Assembly (NCBI GenBank): GCA_036265815.1
Contig: DATAOI010000001.1
Location: forward strand, 44,209 to 108,208
Length of the DNA: 64,000 nucleotides
Direction of reading: 5' to 3'
Source: Gemmatimonadales bacterium
GTDB lineage: Bacteria > Gemmatimonadota > Gemmatimonadetes > Gemmatimonadales > GWC2-71-9
The number at the start of each line of letters is the position of its first letter. Within the stretch, counting starts at the first letter, position 1. Below, piece by piece: positions 56,248-63,655 of the stretch. The translations under genes were made by a program, and so were the position numbers. The notes beneath the pieces are model-generated. The model saw nothing but the letters and a program-made list of their open reading frames with translations. It searched no databases and had not been told where the DNA came from.

Positions 56248-57327
56248 ATGCGCATCCTCCACCTCGCGAAGTATTACTGGCCGCGTTCGGGCGGCATGGA
56301 ACGGGTGGTCCAGAGCCTCGCCGAGGGCGCGGCGAACCTGGGCCACCAAGTCGAGGTGGTCGCGGTCGAGAGCCGGGGCCGCGCCGGCAGTCAGGGCCGG
56401 CAGCGCTCCGCGGTGACCCGGGCCTTCTCCTTCGCTGCCCTGGGCACGCAGGAGATCGCCCCTGGATACATCGCCGCGGCGTGGAAGCGGGCCGACATCA
56501 TCCACGTCCACCATCCTCACCCGCTGGCCGACGTGGCCTGCCTGCTTCGGGCCCGGCGCACTCCGGTGGTGGTCACCCAGCACGCCGACTCCCGCCACTC
56601 CGCGTACCGCCCGCTCACCCGCCTGGTGCTCCGCCGCGCGGCAGCGGTCGTGGTCCCCAGCCGAGCCCACCTGGCGCTCTCCAGCGAGCTGCAGGGCTAC
56701 GAGAGCAAGGTAGAGGTCATCCCCTTCGGTATCGACCAGACCCGCTGGGAGATGGTACCACCACCGCCGCCGGGGGGAACGCCCCGGGCCATCTTCATCG
56801 GACGCCTCCTGGCGTACAAGGGACTGGACATCCTGCTGCGGGCGCTCGAGCGGGTGCCGGGCCTGCGGCTGGACATCGTGGGCTCGGGGCCGGAGGGGCC
56901 CAGGCTCCGCACCCTGGCGCAGGCGCTGGAGATCACCGAGCGGGTGCGCTGGTACGGCGAGCATCCCGATGAGGACCTGCCCCGCCGGATGGCGGATGCG
57001 GACTTCCTGGTGCTCCCATCGGTCACTGTCGAGGAGATGTTCGGCCTCGTGGTGCTCGAGGCCATGGCCGCCGGCCGGCCGGTGATCACCACGGCACTGC
57101 CCAGCGCCGTGCGCGAGGTCAATGTCCCCGGGGTCACCGGACTGGAGGTGCCGCTCCGCGACGTGTCCGCGCTGGCCCAGGCTCTGGAGACCCTCGGCGG
57201 GGACGCCGGCCGGCGCCGGGCGATGGGGGAGGCCGGCCGCAAGCGGGTGCACGAGCGGTTCACCCAGGCCGCCATGGCGGAGCGCCATATCGAGCTGTAC
57301 GAGCGGATCCGAGCCGGCCGGCGGTAG
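56248..57327 (+). CDS. Glycosyltransferase, GT4 family (WbaZ/WcaI-like)
   Basis: A 359-residue GT-B enzyme. N-terminal features are RILHLAKYYWPRSGGMERVVQSLAEG and IHVHHPHPLADVA; the C-terminal half has AIFIGRLLAYKGLDILLRAL, VGSGPEGPRL and PSVTVEEMFGLVVLEAMAAGRPVITT with a complete E-x7-E motif. ATG 56248 is chosen; GTG 56239 would add three residues. This GT4 subtype (rhamnosyl or mannosyl transferases) is common in O-antigen clusters. It is the last gene of the polysaccharide locus and is convergent with the TauE/SafE gene. Confidence 0.88.
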   Translation: MRILHLAKYYWPRSGGMERVVQSLAEGAANLGHQVEVVAVESRGRAGSQGRQRSAVTRAFSFAALGTQEIAPGYIAAAWKRADIIHVHHPHPLADVACLLRARRTPVVVTQHADSRHSAYRPLTRLVLRRAAAVVVPSRAHLALSSELQGYESKVEVIPFGIDQTRWEMVPPPPPGGTPRAIFIGRLLAYKGLDILLRALERVPGLRLDIVGSGPEGPRLRTLAQALEITERVRWYGEHPDEDLPRRMADADFLVLPSVTVEEMFGLVVLEAMAAGRPVITTALPSAVREVNVPGVTGLEVPLRDVSALAQALETLGGDAGRRRAMGEAGRKRVHERFTQAAMAERHIELYERIRAGRR

Positions 57328-57351
57328 TGCCCCTCCAACTTTCAGTCTGAA

Positions 57352-58272
57352 CTAGGCGGCCTTCCTGCGGGCCAGTGCGGGGAAGCCATGGCGCCGGCGC
57401 ACCAGCATCCAGAGCACCGGAGCGATTACGGCCACCAGCGCCAGGATGATGCCGGTGTCCTTGTTCGACACATTGAGGAGCTTGAGGGCCGACGCCAGCA
57501 GCACGAAGGCCAGCGCCCGTCGTACCAGGCCGCCCGGCGCGCGCGCCGACAGATGGGCTCCCACCCAGACACCGGGAACACACCCCACCAGCATCGAAGT
57601 CGTGAGCCCCAATCGGAAGTCGCCGAAGAGGATGTGCCCCACGGCGGCGGAGGCCACAAGGGGCACCGCCTGGACCAGGTCAGTGCCCACCAGCTCGCTG
57701 GCCTTGAGCGTGGGGTAGAGCGCCATCAGCGCGATGATGATCAGCGACCCCGACCCCACCGAGGTGAGACCGACCACGAGGCCTCCTAGCGCGCCAAGGA
57801 TGAGGGTCGGAATCGGCCGGAGCTGGACCGATGGGCGCCCCTGCGGGAGCGGATCTGCCCGGCCGTCGCGACGGCGGGCCCGCTCGAGCAGCCGGATGTA
57901 GGCCCGCACCGTGAGCCCGAACGCCGCGAGGAGCAGGGCGACACCGAGCGAGAGCCGGATCACGTCCTGCACCTGCTGTCCCTTGCCCAGCGCCCGGGCG
58001 ATGAGTACGCCGCTGAACGCGCCGGGAATGGAGCCCACGCAGAGCCACCTGACTAGACCCAGGTGGACCGTGCCCCGGCGCAGATGGACGATCGAGCCCA
58101 CCGGCTTCATCACCGCGCTCGCCACCAGGTCGGAGGACACGGCCGTGAGCGGCAGCACGTTGAAGAAGAGGACCAGCACCGGTGTCATCAGCGCCCCGCC
58201 CCCCATGCCGGTGAGGCCGACGACGATGCCGATGCCGAAGGAGGCGAGGGCGAGGAGCGGATCGATGTTCAT
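57352..58272 (-). CDS. TauE/SafE-family sulfite/organosulfonate exporter
   Basis: A 306-residue membrane protein with about eight hydrophobic helices, a member of the TauE/SafE (DUF81) permeases. The two repeat motifs are GLTGMGGGALMTPVLV near the N-terminus and GLTSVGSGSLIIIAL near residue 175. Members export sulfite, sulfoacetate or related anions; the substrate here is not known. ATG 58272 is chosen; GTG 58278 would add two residues. A TATACT box (58287-58282) lies 9 bases before the ATG. It is a separate transcription unit from the chr genes. Confidence 0.87.
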   Translation of the reverse strand: MNIDPLLALASFGIGIVVGLTGMGGGALMTPVLVLFFNVLPLTAVSSDLVASAVMKPVGSIVHLRRGTVHLGLVRWLCVGSIPGAFSGVLIARALGKGQQVQDVIRLSLGVALLLAAFGLTVRAYIRLLERARRRDGRADPLPQGRPSVQLRPIPTLILGALGGLVVGLTSVGSGSLIIIALMALYPTLKASELVGTDLVQAVPLVASAAVGHILFGDFRLGLTTSMLVGCVPGVWVGAHLSARAPGGLVRRALAFVLLASALKLLNVSNKDTGIILALVAVIAPVLWMLVRRRHGFPALARRKAA

Positions 58273-58281
58273 GGGCACCCT

Positions 58282-58287
58282 AGTATA
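58282..58287 (-). promoter_or_regulatory. -10 box close to the tauE-like start
   Basis: TATACT on the minus strand (58287-58282) lies 9 bases before ATG 58272, so the transcript probably has little or no leader. A TTGACC is upstream at 58316-58311 but the spacing of 23 is too long. AGGGTG overlaps as a weak ribosome-binding site. Confidence 0.35.
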
Positions 58288-58312
58288 CCCTGATCCGTCC
58301 GCCGGTACCCGG

Positions 58313-59305
58313 TCAATCCTCCTCCAGCTCCAGAATTCTCAGGAGCGGTCGTCCATTGACCTGCGCGAGCGGCACGTACAGCAGGTGGGTGCGGGGATCG
58401 AGTGCGACGGAGTGGGCGTGCGGTGCGCGGTAGGTCGCCAGCGGGATCAGTCTCTCGCCCCGGATCTGGAACGCCGCGATCGCGCCCGACTCCGAGGCGA
58501 CGAACAGGCGGCCACGCTCGACGTCGATCGCGAGCACGTCGGGCTCGTCCCCGACGGGATACGTCTCCAGCAGGCGCCCGGTGCGGAGGTCGAGCACACC
58601 CAGCCGGCCGTTCCCTTCGCCCGCCACGTAGGCCAGCTGGTGGACCGCGTCGATCACGAGGCCGTGGGGCCGTTCGATGCCTGGAACCGCGACGCGCGCC
58701 ACCACCGCGTCCGTCGCGGGATCGATGGCGGCAAGCTGATCCCGGGTCTGCACCGCGACCCAGATGCGGCCCGAGACCGGGTCGTACTGGGTATTGCCCA
58801 CCTCACCGTTCATCGGAATCGGCGGGAGCGGCACGGATGACGCCGCATCGATGACCAGCTCCTGCCGGCCATACTCGTCCGATACGAAGAGCTTGTGCGC
58901 CGAGGGCGCGTACGCCAGCCCGTCAGGAAATCGACCGGCCTCCACCCGGGAGAGCACCCGGCCGGTGTGGGCGTCCAGCACCGCCACTTGATGCTTCTCG
59001 CTGAGGGAGACGAAGACCCGCCGGAGCGACGGAACAGCAAGCACGCCCGTTGCACCGGCCATGCCCGACACGCGCGCCACGACGCGCCGGCTCCCGACAT
59101 CGAACGCGAGGACCTCGCCGGCCGCCATGTGCGCCAGCCACAGCAGCGTCGAGCTCGAGTCGAAGCTCTGGTAGTCGAAGCGGCCCGCTGGGCCGGGCAA
59201 TGGCACTTCGGCGACCATCCGCCACTTCGGCGCGGGCCCGGGCGCTTGGGCTGCTGCTGTGGCGGTGAGAAGCGCCAGGAGTGGGGCGGAGCGGATTGAA
59301 GTCAC
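58313..59305 (-). CDS. Secreted YVTN-type beta-propeller protein
   Basis: A 330-residue protein with a short N-terminal signal (PLLALLTATAAAQA), then six or seven repeats of the YVTN/NHL beta-propeller kind (LLWLAHMAAGEVLAFDVGSRRVVARV, RVFVSLSEKHQVAVLDAHTGRVLSRV, LAYVAGEGNGRLGVLDLRTGRLLETY). It is probably periplasmic. No enzyme motif is seen; such proteins bind ligands or partners. GTG 59305 overlaps the chrA stop (GTGA), placing it in the chr operon, which is unusual. The longer frame to 59968 is a shadow of chrA. Confidence 0.83.
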   Translation of the reverse strand: MTSIRSAPLLALLTATAAAQAPGPAPKWRMVAEVPLPGPAGRFDYQSFDSSSTLLWLAHMAAGEVLAFDVGSRRVVARVSGMAGATGVLAVPSLRRVFVSLSEKHQVAVLDAHTGRVLSRVEAGRFPDGLAYAPSAHKLFVSDEYGRQELVIDAASSVPLPPIPMNGEVGNTQYDPVSGRIWVAVQTRDQLAAIDPATDAVVARVAVPGIERPHGLVIDAVHQLAYVAGEGNGRLGVLDLRTGRLLETYPVGDEPDVLAIDVERGRLFVASESGAIAAFQIRGERLIPLATYRAPHAHSVALDPRTHLLYVPLAQVNGRPLLRILELEED

Positions 59306-60456
59306 CGGAGTTGGGTCACCACGACGCCGATGACACCGGCGGCGATGATGATTATAGGCTCCAAGGCGAAGCGGACGCGGGCCAGCACTAGGAGCGCCGC
59401 GACGGCAATCAGGGCGGTCGGCACATCGACGATCGCCCGGCGACCGAGGACCACGACGGCGCCGGCGAGAGCTCCCGCGGCAGCCGCGGTGACTCCGTCG
59501 ACCGCGGCTCTCAGACGCTGATTTCCGGTCACCCGGTGGAACCAGGGGGCCGCCGCGACCACCGCCAGATAGGTCGGCAGAAACATGCCCACCGCGGCTG
59601 CGAGTCCGCCCACCGGACCGGCCACCAGGTAGCCGATGAAGGCCACCGTAATGACGACGGGCCCGGGGGTGATCATCGATACGGCGACCGCATCGAGGAA
59701 CTGCCGCTCGGTGAGCCAGCCGTAGTCCCGAACGACTCCGCCGTGCAGGAAGGGCACCACGGCGAGCCCGCTGCCGAAGACGACGACCGCCGCCTTGGCG
59801 AAGAAGCCGAGAATCCGGAGCAGCGTCTCGCTGGAGGCCGTACCATGGAGGCCGGAGAGGAGCCACCACCAGGGGAGCACGGCCGCGGCCGCTCGTCCGG
59901 ACGTGGCGACTCGCTCCTGCCAGACGCGCCACATCAGGACCACCACTCCGCTGAGGCCGAACACCCACAGAATCTCGGCTTCCTTCCAGGCGACCACCAC
60001 GGCATTCACCAGGACGACGACCCAGAGGAGCGGATCACGGCTGACGCTGGTTCGCAGCAGCTTGCTCGCACCGCGTGCGATGATCGCGATGACGGCGGCG
60101 CCGATGCCGTAGAATGCCCCCCGCATCCACGGGAGTCCCCCGAATCGGACGTAGCAGGCCGACAGCACCAGCACCATGAGGAGCGAGGGTCCGACGAAGG
60201 CCAGTCCCGCGATGGTGGCTCCCCACACGCCCCAACGAACCCAGCCGAGGTAGATCGCCAGCTGGGCAGCGAGCGGTCCGGGGGCCAGCTGGGCAAGCGC
60301 GAGTCCTTCCTTGTACTCGGCCGTCGAGATCCATTGGCGGCCCTGGACCAGGTCCCGGTGCATGGCGGCAGTCAAAGCGATCGGCCCGCCGAATCCCACG
60401 GTGCCGAGCCGGAGGAAGTACCACGCCAGGCGGGCCCGCGTGGCCTCAGCCGGCAT
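59302..60456 (-). CDS. chrA: Chromate transporter ChrA
   Basis: A 384-residue membrane protein of the CHR family, long bidomain form, which exports chromate from the cytoplasm. The two homologous halves are visible: LGTVGFGGPIALTAAMHRDLVQGRQWIS with LAQLAPGPLAAQLAIYLGW in the first, and FGSGLAVVPFLHGGVVRDYGWLTERQFLDA with MITPGPVVITVAFIGYLV in the second. The paired G-x-F-G-G/S-G and P-G-P motifs are intact. It overlaps the MFS gene by 11 bases upstream and the propeller gene by 4 downstream. Confidence 0.93.
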   Translation of the reverse strand: MPAEATRARLAWYFLRLGTVGFGGPIALTAAMHRDLVQGRQWISTAEYKEGLALAQLAPGPLAAQLAIYLGWVRWGVWGATIAGLAFVGPSLLMVLVLSACYVRFGGLPWMRGAFYGIGAAVIAIIARGASKLLRTSVSRDPLLWVVVLVNAVVVAWKEAEILWVFGLSGVVVLMWRVWQERVATSGRAAAAVLPWWWLLSGLHGTASSETLLRILGFFAKAAVVVFGSGLAVVPFLHGGVVRDYGWLTERQFLDAVAVSMITPGPVVITVAFIGYLVAGPVGGLAAAVGMFLPTYLAVVAAAPWFHRVTGNQRLRAAVDGVTAAAAGALAGAVVVLGRRAIVDVPTALIAVAALLVLARVRFALEPIIIIAAGVIGVVVTQLR

Positions 60457-61651
60457 ACCGCTCGTCCACGGTCAGCGTGAAGAGGACGAGTCCGATCGCC
60501 CCGATGGCTCCTGCCATCAGGAACGGGGTCGTGGGCGAGACCTTCCACAGAAGCCCGCCCACCGTGGCCGCCGGCGCGATGGCGAGGCTCCGGAGCAGGT
60601 AATAGAGCCCGACGCCGCGTGCACGCAGGTCGGGCCGGACCAGATCGAGGATGAGCGCCTTCCGCGCCGGCTCGCCGATCTCCCGCAGGCCGCCGACCAC
60701 GAACGCCAGGACCAGCCCCTGCAGCGAGTGCGCGGCCACCACGGCCAGCGGGAAGCTCGCGAAGGCGACGAAGGTGGCGACCACGAATGGCTTCCGCCCG
60801 AACCGGTCGGCCAGGCGGGCGGCAGGCAAAGAGCAGAGGATGACGGTGGCCATCTGCACGCCGATGAGGCCGCCGAACACCGGCGGGCTGATTCCGGCGA
60901 CGTTGACCGCGTACAGCACCAGAAAGACGTCGACCATCGCGTCGCAGGTACGAATGCAGATGTCGGAGACCAGGAGTCGCCGAAGCGGTCCCGGGAGCGA
61001 GCGCCACACCAGCCGGACGTTGGCCGGAGCGGGCGCCGCGGGCCGATCGAGCCGCATGCGTCGCACCACGGCGAGGGTCACCAGGGCAAGGACCACGGAC
61101 GTCAGAAGGCCAGCGCGCACGCCGGCCTGGATCCCCGCCACTGCGATGACGGCACCCCCCAGGGCCGGCGCCACCAGGATCGGCACCCGGCGGAGAATCG
61201 CTTGAACCGAGAATCCGACCGAGCGCCGGCCGGCCGGCAGCGCGTCCCCCACCACGGCGAAGAGCGTGGGGCTCGCCATGCTGGTCCACGCCATGATGAA
61301 GAGGAGGCCCACGAAGACCACCGGCCAGGCCGGCGCGGCCGCGATGATGATGTAGCCCACGGCGGCCAGCATCACGAAGAGCAGCAACGCGTGCCGGCGG
61401 CCGTACCGATCACTGGCCCAGCCGCCGGGATACTGGTAGAGGCCGTCGAGCGCGTCTTCTACGCTGCCGTAGGCGCCGATCGCCACGATCGGCGCGCCGA
61501 GCGCCTGCAGGTACTTGGGCAGGAAACGGCGCCAGAGGTTCTCGCCCAGCGCCATGAGGAACATGGCGGCCACCACGGCCAGCGTGTTCCGCTCCAGCGC
61601 GAGCAGGTGACCTACCCGGCCCAACCGGCTGGGTGGCACCGGCCGGGTCAC
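60446..61651 (-). CDS. Major facilitator superfamily transporter
   Basis: A 401-residue MFS protein with 12 hydrophobic helices. The loop 2-3 motif is GGWASDRYGRR and the equivalent in the second half is ARLADRFGRKPFV. It starts at GTG 61651, overlapping the chrB-C stop (GTGA), and ends inside the start of chrA. Such transporters accompany chrA/chrB in some chromate operons. It may export chromate or a related metabolite, but the substrate is not visible. Confidence 0.88.
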   Translation of the reverse strand: MTRPVPPSRLGRVGHLLALERNTLAVVAAMFLMALGENLWRRFLPKYLQALGAPIVAIGAYGSVEDALDGLYQYPGGWASDRYGRRHALLLFVMLAAVGYIIIAAAPAWPVVFVGLLFIMAWTSMASPTLFAVVGDALPAGRRSVGFSVQAILRRVPILVAPALGGAVIAVAGIQAGVRAGLLTSVVLALVTLAVVRRMRLDRPAAPAPANVRLVWRSLPGPLRRLLVSDICIRTCDAMVDVFLVLYAVNVAGISPPVFGGLIGVQMATVILCSLPAARLADRFGRKPFVVATFVAFASFPLAVVAAHSLQGLVLAFVVGGLREIGEPARKALILDLVRPDLRARGVGLYYLLRSLAIAPAATVGGLLWKVSPTTPFLMAGAIGAIGLVLFTLTVDERYAG

Positions 61652-62067
61652 CGGGTCAGGCGCTGGACCCACGCGTAGAGACCGTCGTAGAGCCGGTAGG
61701 TGAAGCGGAGGAGCTCCTGGTCGTCGGGGATCACCAGCCCGAGCCCGCGGACGATGGCGTCGAGTCCGGGCGCCTCGGGTGAGCGGAACTTCTCGTCGTC
61801 GAGGTCGGCGTCGTGGACCATCGCGGCGATCTCCTGCAGCGCCGGATCGGTGAGCCGGTAACGCAGGAGGATGCTCTCGAAGGAGCAGCGGCCCTGGTGA
61901 TGGCCCAGCTCGACGCCGCGCATGTCGAACGGCGTGCCCCCCAGCGCGGCCGCCGCCTCCGTGTCCTCGGCGAACCCGAACTCGGCCTCCGGATCCACGA
62001 AGCGCCGGAGCAGCCAGGCGCACGCGGTCCGGTCAACGTGCGGATGCGGCCGGGTGATCCAGCGCAT
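61648..62067 (-). CDS. chrB: Chromate resistance protein ChrB, C-terminal domain
   Basis: A 139-residue protein matching the C-terminal domain of ChrB: RWITRPHPHVDRTACAWLLRRFVDPEAEFGF, then DMRGVELGHHQGRCSFESIL. The family binds chromate and helps regulate the chr operon. ATG 62067 begins at the domain boundary; ATG 62124 (158 residues) is the alternative. The reading frame overlaps the N-terminal half (62033-62596) by 35 or 92 bases in a different phase. In Cupriavidus-type ChrB both parts are one protein, so this is either two genes or a frameshifted one. Confidence 0.82.
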   Translation of the reverse strand: MRWITRPHPHVDRTACAWLLRRFVDPEAEFGFAEDTEAAAALGGTPFDMRGVELGHHQGRCSFESILLRYRLTDPALQEIAAMVHDADLDDEKFRSPEAPGLDAIVRGLGLVIPDDQELLRFTYRLYDGLYAWVQRLTR

Positions 62068-62596
62068 GGGCGTCTCTGGCAGTGCGGGTGACGGAACGGG
62101 GGAGGTCCAGGGCTGCGAGGGCATCGGCGATCGCCGCGGCCGCGCTCAGCCGCCCAGGGGCGCGGAAGTAGTCACGGTGCCGCTCCAGGCGGAGCGCGCG
62201 CTCCAATCCTTGGAGCTGGCGGAGCGCGGATGGCTTGTCGGACGGCGCGGCACGCCGGCGAGGCCGCCCGGCCGCGCGCACCAGGTCGCGCGCGGACTGG
62301 GCCAACCCCGCGTAGCGGTCATCCGCCTCGGCGCGGAAGCGGCGCACCAGCTCGCGGTCCTGTGGCTGGTCCAGACTGGCGGCCTCCCAGACGAACGCCG
62401 TCCCGCCTTGCTCGGCGATCTCCTCGGCGAGCCACTCGAACGCTTCCCGGGTCTTGGGATCGGCGGGTAGCAGCCACACGGCATCGTGGAGCAGCACGGC
62501 GCCAAGACGGCGGAGCCGGCGCCAGACGCCCAGGCGGAGACGGCTGGGGTCGCGGGGGAGGCGGGAGGAGAGGAGGATCCAGCGGAGCGGGGGCAT
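62033..62596 (-). CDS. chrB: ChrB N-terminal domain protein
   Basis: A 187-residue protein that resembles the N-terminal half of ChrB: WILLSSRLPRDPSRLRLGVWRRLRRLGAVLLHDAVWLLP, then EWLAEEIAEQGGTAFVWEA. It is rich in Arg and predicted to be helical; the N-terminal part is the likely DNA-binding end. The last 30 residues run past the domain in a frame offset from chrB-C. ATG 62596 lies 6 bases after a predicted -10 box, so the transcript may be leaderless. It is the first gene of the chr operon. Confidence 0.78.
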   Translation of the reverse strand: MPPLRWILLSSRLPRDPSRLRLGVWRRLRRLGAVLLHDAVWLLPADPKTREAFEWLAEEIAEQGGTAFVWEAASLDQPQDRELVRRFRAEADDRYAGLAQSARDLVRAAGRPRRRAAPSDKPSALRQLQGLERALRLERHRDYFRAPGRLSAAAAIADALAALDLPRSVTRTARDAHALDHPAASAR

Positions 62597-62602
62597 GGAG
62601 AG

Positions 62603-62630
62603 AAGGTAACCACCGTTACATGTAGATCAA
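62603..62630 (-). promoter_or_regulatory. chr operon promoter with an inverted repeat
   Basis: On the minus strand, TTGATC (62630-62625), 16 bases, TACCTT (62608-62603), then 6 bases to ATG 62596. The inverted repeat GTAAC-CACC-GTTAC (62606-62619) overlaps the -10 box and spacer, and TACATGTA (62617-62624) follows. These are candidate sites for ChrB or another repressor. Confidence 0.5.
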
Positions 62631-62708
62631 CGGCCGCCTGGTGCGGCCTCGGGCGTATCACGCTGCTGTATCTCGGCTATGCCGGGCGGGGGGTGATTCC
62701 TGCAACGA

Positions 62709-62732
62709 GGTGAGCGGGGGAGCCGGCTCACC
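62709..62732 (-). terminator. Hairpin at the end of the MarR-GNAT gene
   Basis: GGTGAGC (62709-62715) and GCTCACC (62726-62732) form a 7-base-pair stem with a 10-base loop that spans the MarR-GNAT stop codon. There is no T-tract. It may separate this gene from the chr operon. Confidence 0.3.
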
Positions 62733-63612
62733 CGAGGATCTTCTCGAACCAGTGCTGGGCGTAGGGATCGTCGTTGAACGACGCCACCTCGCTATAGCCC
62801 GCGCTACGGTACAGGCCAATCGCTTCCAGCAGCGCGTGATTGGTCTCCAGCCGCAGCCTCGTCAATCCCAACTCCCGCGCCTCCGCCTCCAGCGCTTCCA
62901 GCATGCGCCGTCCGATGCCGAGCCCGCGCACCGTGTCGGCCACCCACATGCGCTTGAGCGAGCCGACGCCGGGCGCGATCGTCTTCACCGCCCCGCAGGC
63001 GACGGACTCGCCGTCAACCGACGCCACCAGAAACGCGCCACGCGGCGGGATGAGGTCACCATCCTCGGCGGACAGGCTGGCCGCCGGATCGAACCCGGCT
63101 TCGAAGCGCTGGTTCAACTCGTCGAAGTATCGGCCGACGCACCATCGCGCGGCCGGGTCGGCTGGATCGACGCACTCGATCTGGAGGCCGGCCACCAGCA
63201 GGAGCCGGTGCACCTCCGCCATCGCGGCCACCAGGCGCGCGCGTTGGGCCTGCGTCAGCAACTGCAGCACGGCTTCGGCGGCGGTATCGGAGCGCGCATT
63301 CATCTCGCGCAGCTCCCGCCGCCCTTTCGCCGTCAGGCGAGCCTCCCGGACCCGCTGGTCGGCACGGCTCTGAGTCAGTCGGACGAGACCCTTCTTCTCC
63401 AACGCAGTGACCAGGCGGCTCACGTACCCGGAATCGAGTCCCAGGCGCCGACGGAGGTCGCGAAGGTCAGCGCCCTCGTTTCCGATCTCGTAGAGCAGGC
63501 GTGACTCGCCCAGCGGGCGGGCGCGCCCGAGGAAGTGGTCGTTCAGCGCGCCGGCGCGCTGGGTGACCAGTCGGTTGAAGCGGCGGACCTGAGCGATCTC
63601 GTCGGCGAGCAT
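62728..63612 (-). CDS. MarR-type regulator fused to a GNAT acetyltransferase
   Basis: A 294-residue fusion. Residues 1-140 form a MarR-type winged helix: the recognition helix LRDLRRRLGLDSGYVSRLVTALEKKGLV and the wing RLTQSRADQRVREARLTAKGRRE are clear. Residues 150-294 form a GNAT N-acetyltransferase: FLVASVDGESVACGAVKTI, the acetyl-CoA loop VRGLGIGRRMLEALEAEA and the C-terminal LRLETNHALLEAIGLYRSAGYSEV. The fusion is a known architecture whose acetylated substrate is unknown. A palindromic operator abuts the ATG, suggesting self-control. Confidence 0.9.
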   Translation of the reverse strand: MLADEIAQVRRFNRLVTQRAGALNDHFLGRARPLGESRLLYEIGNEGADLRDLRRRLGLDSGYVSRLVTALEKKGLVRLTQSRADQRVREARLTAKGRRELREMNARSDTAAEAVLQLLTQAQRARLVAAMAEVHRLLLVAGLQIECVDPADPAARWCVGRYFDELNQRFEAGFDPAASLSAEDGDLIPPRGAFLVASVDGESVACGAVKTIAPGVGSLKRMWVADTVRGLGIGRRMLEALEAEARELGLTRLRLETNHALLEAIGLYRSAGYSEVASFNDDPYAQHWFEKILG

Positions 63613-63613
63613 T

Positions 63614-63646
63614 GTCTGACTTAGTCAGACTTATGCCTGATGTAAA
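63614..63646 (-). promoter_or_regulatory. Promoter and MarR-type operator before the MarR-GNAT gene
   Basis: GTCTGAC-TTA-GTCAGAC (63614-63630), a perfect 17-base palindrome, starts one base before ATG 63612. On the minus strand TTTACA (63646-63641), 17 bases and TAAGTC (63623-63618) form a candidate promoter whose -10 box is inside the palindrome. A bound repressor would block polymerase; the transcript is probably leaderless. Confidence 0.6.
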
Positions 63647-63655
63647 GTCATTACT

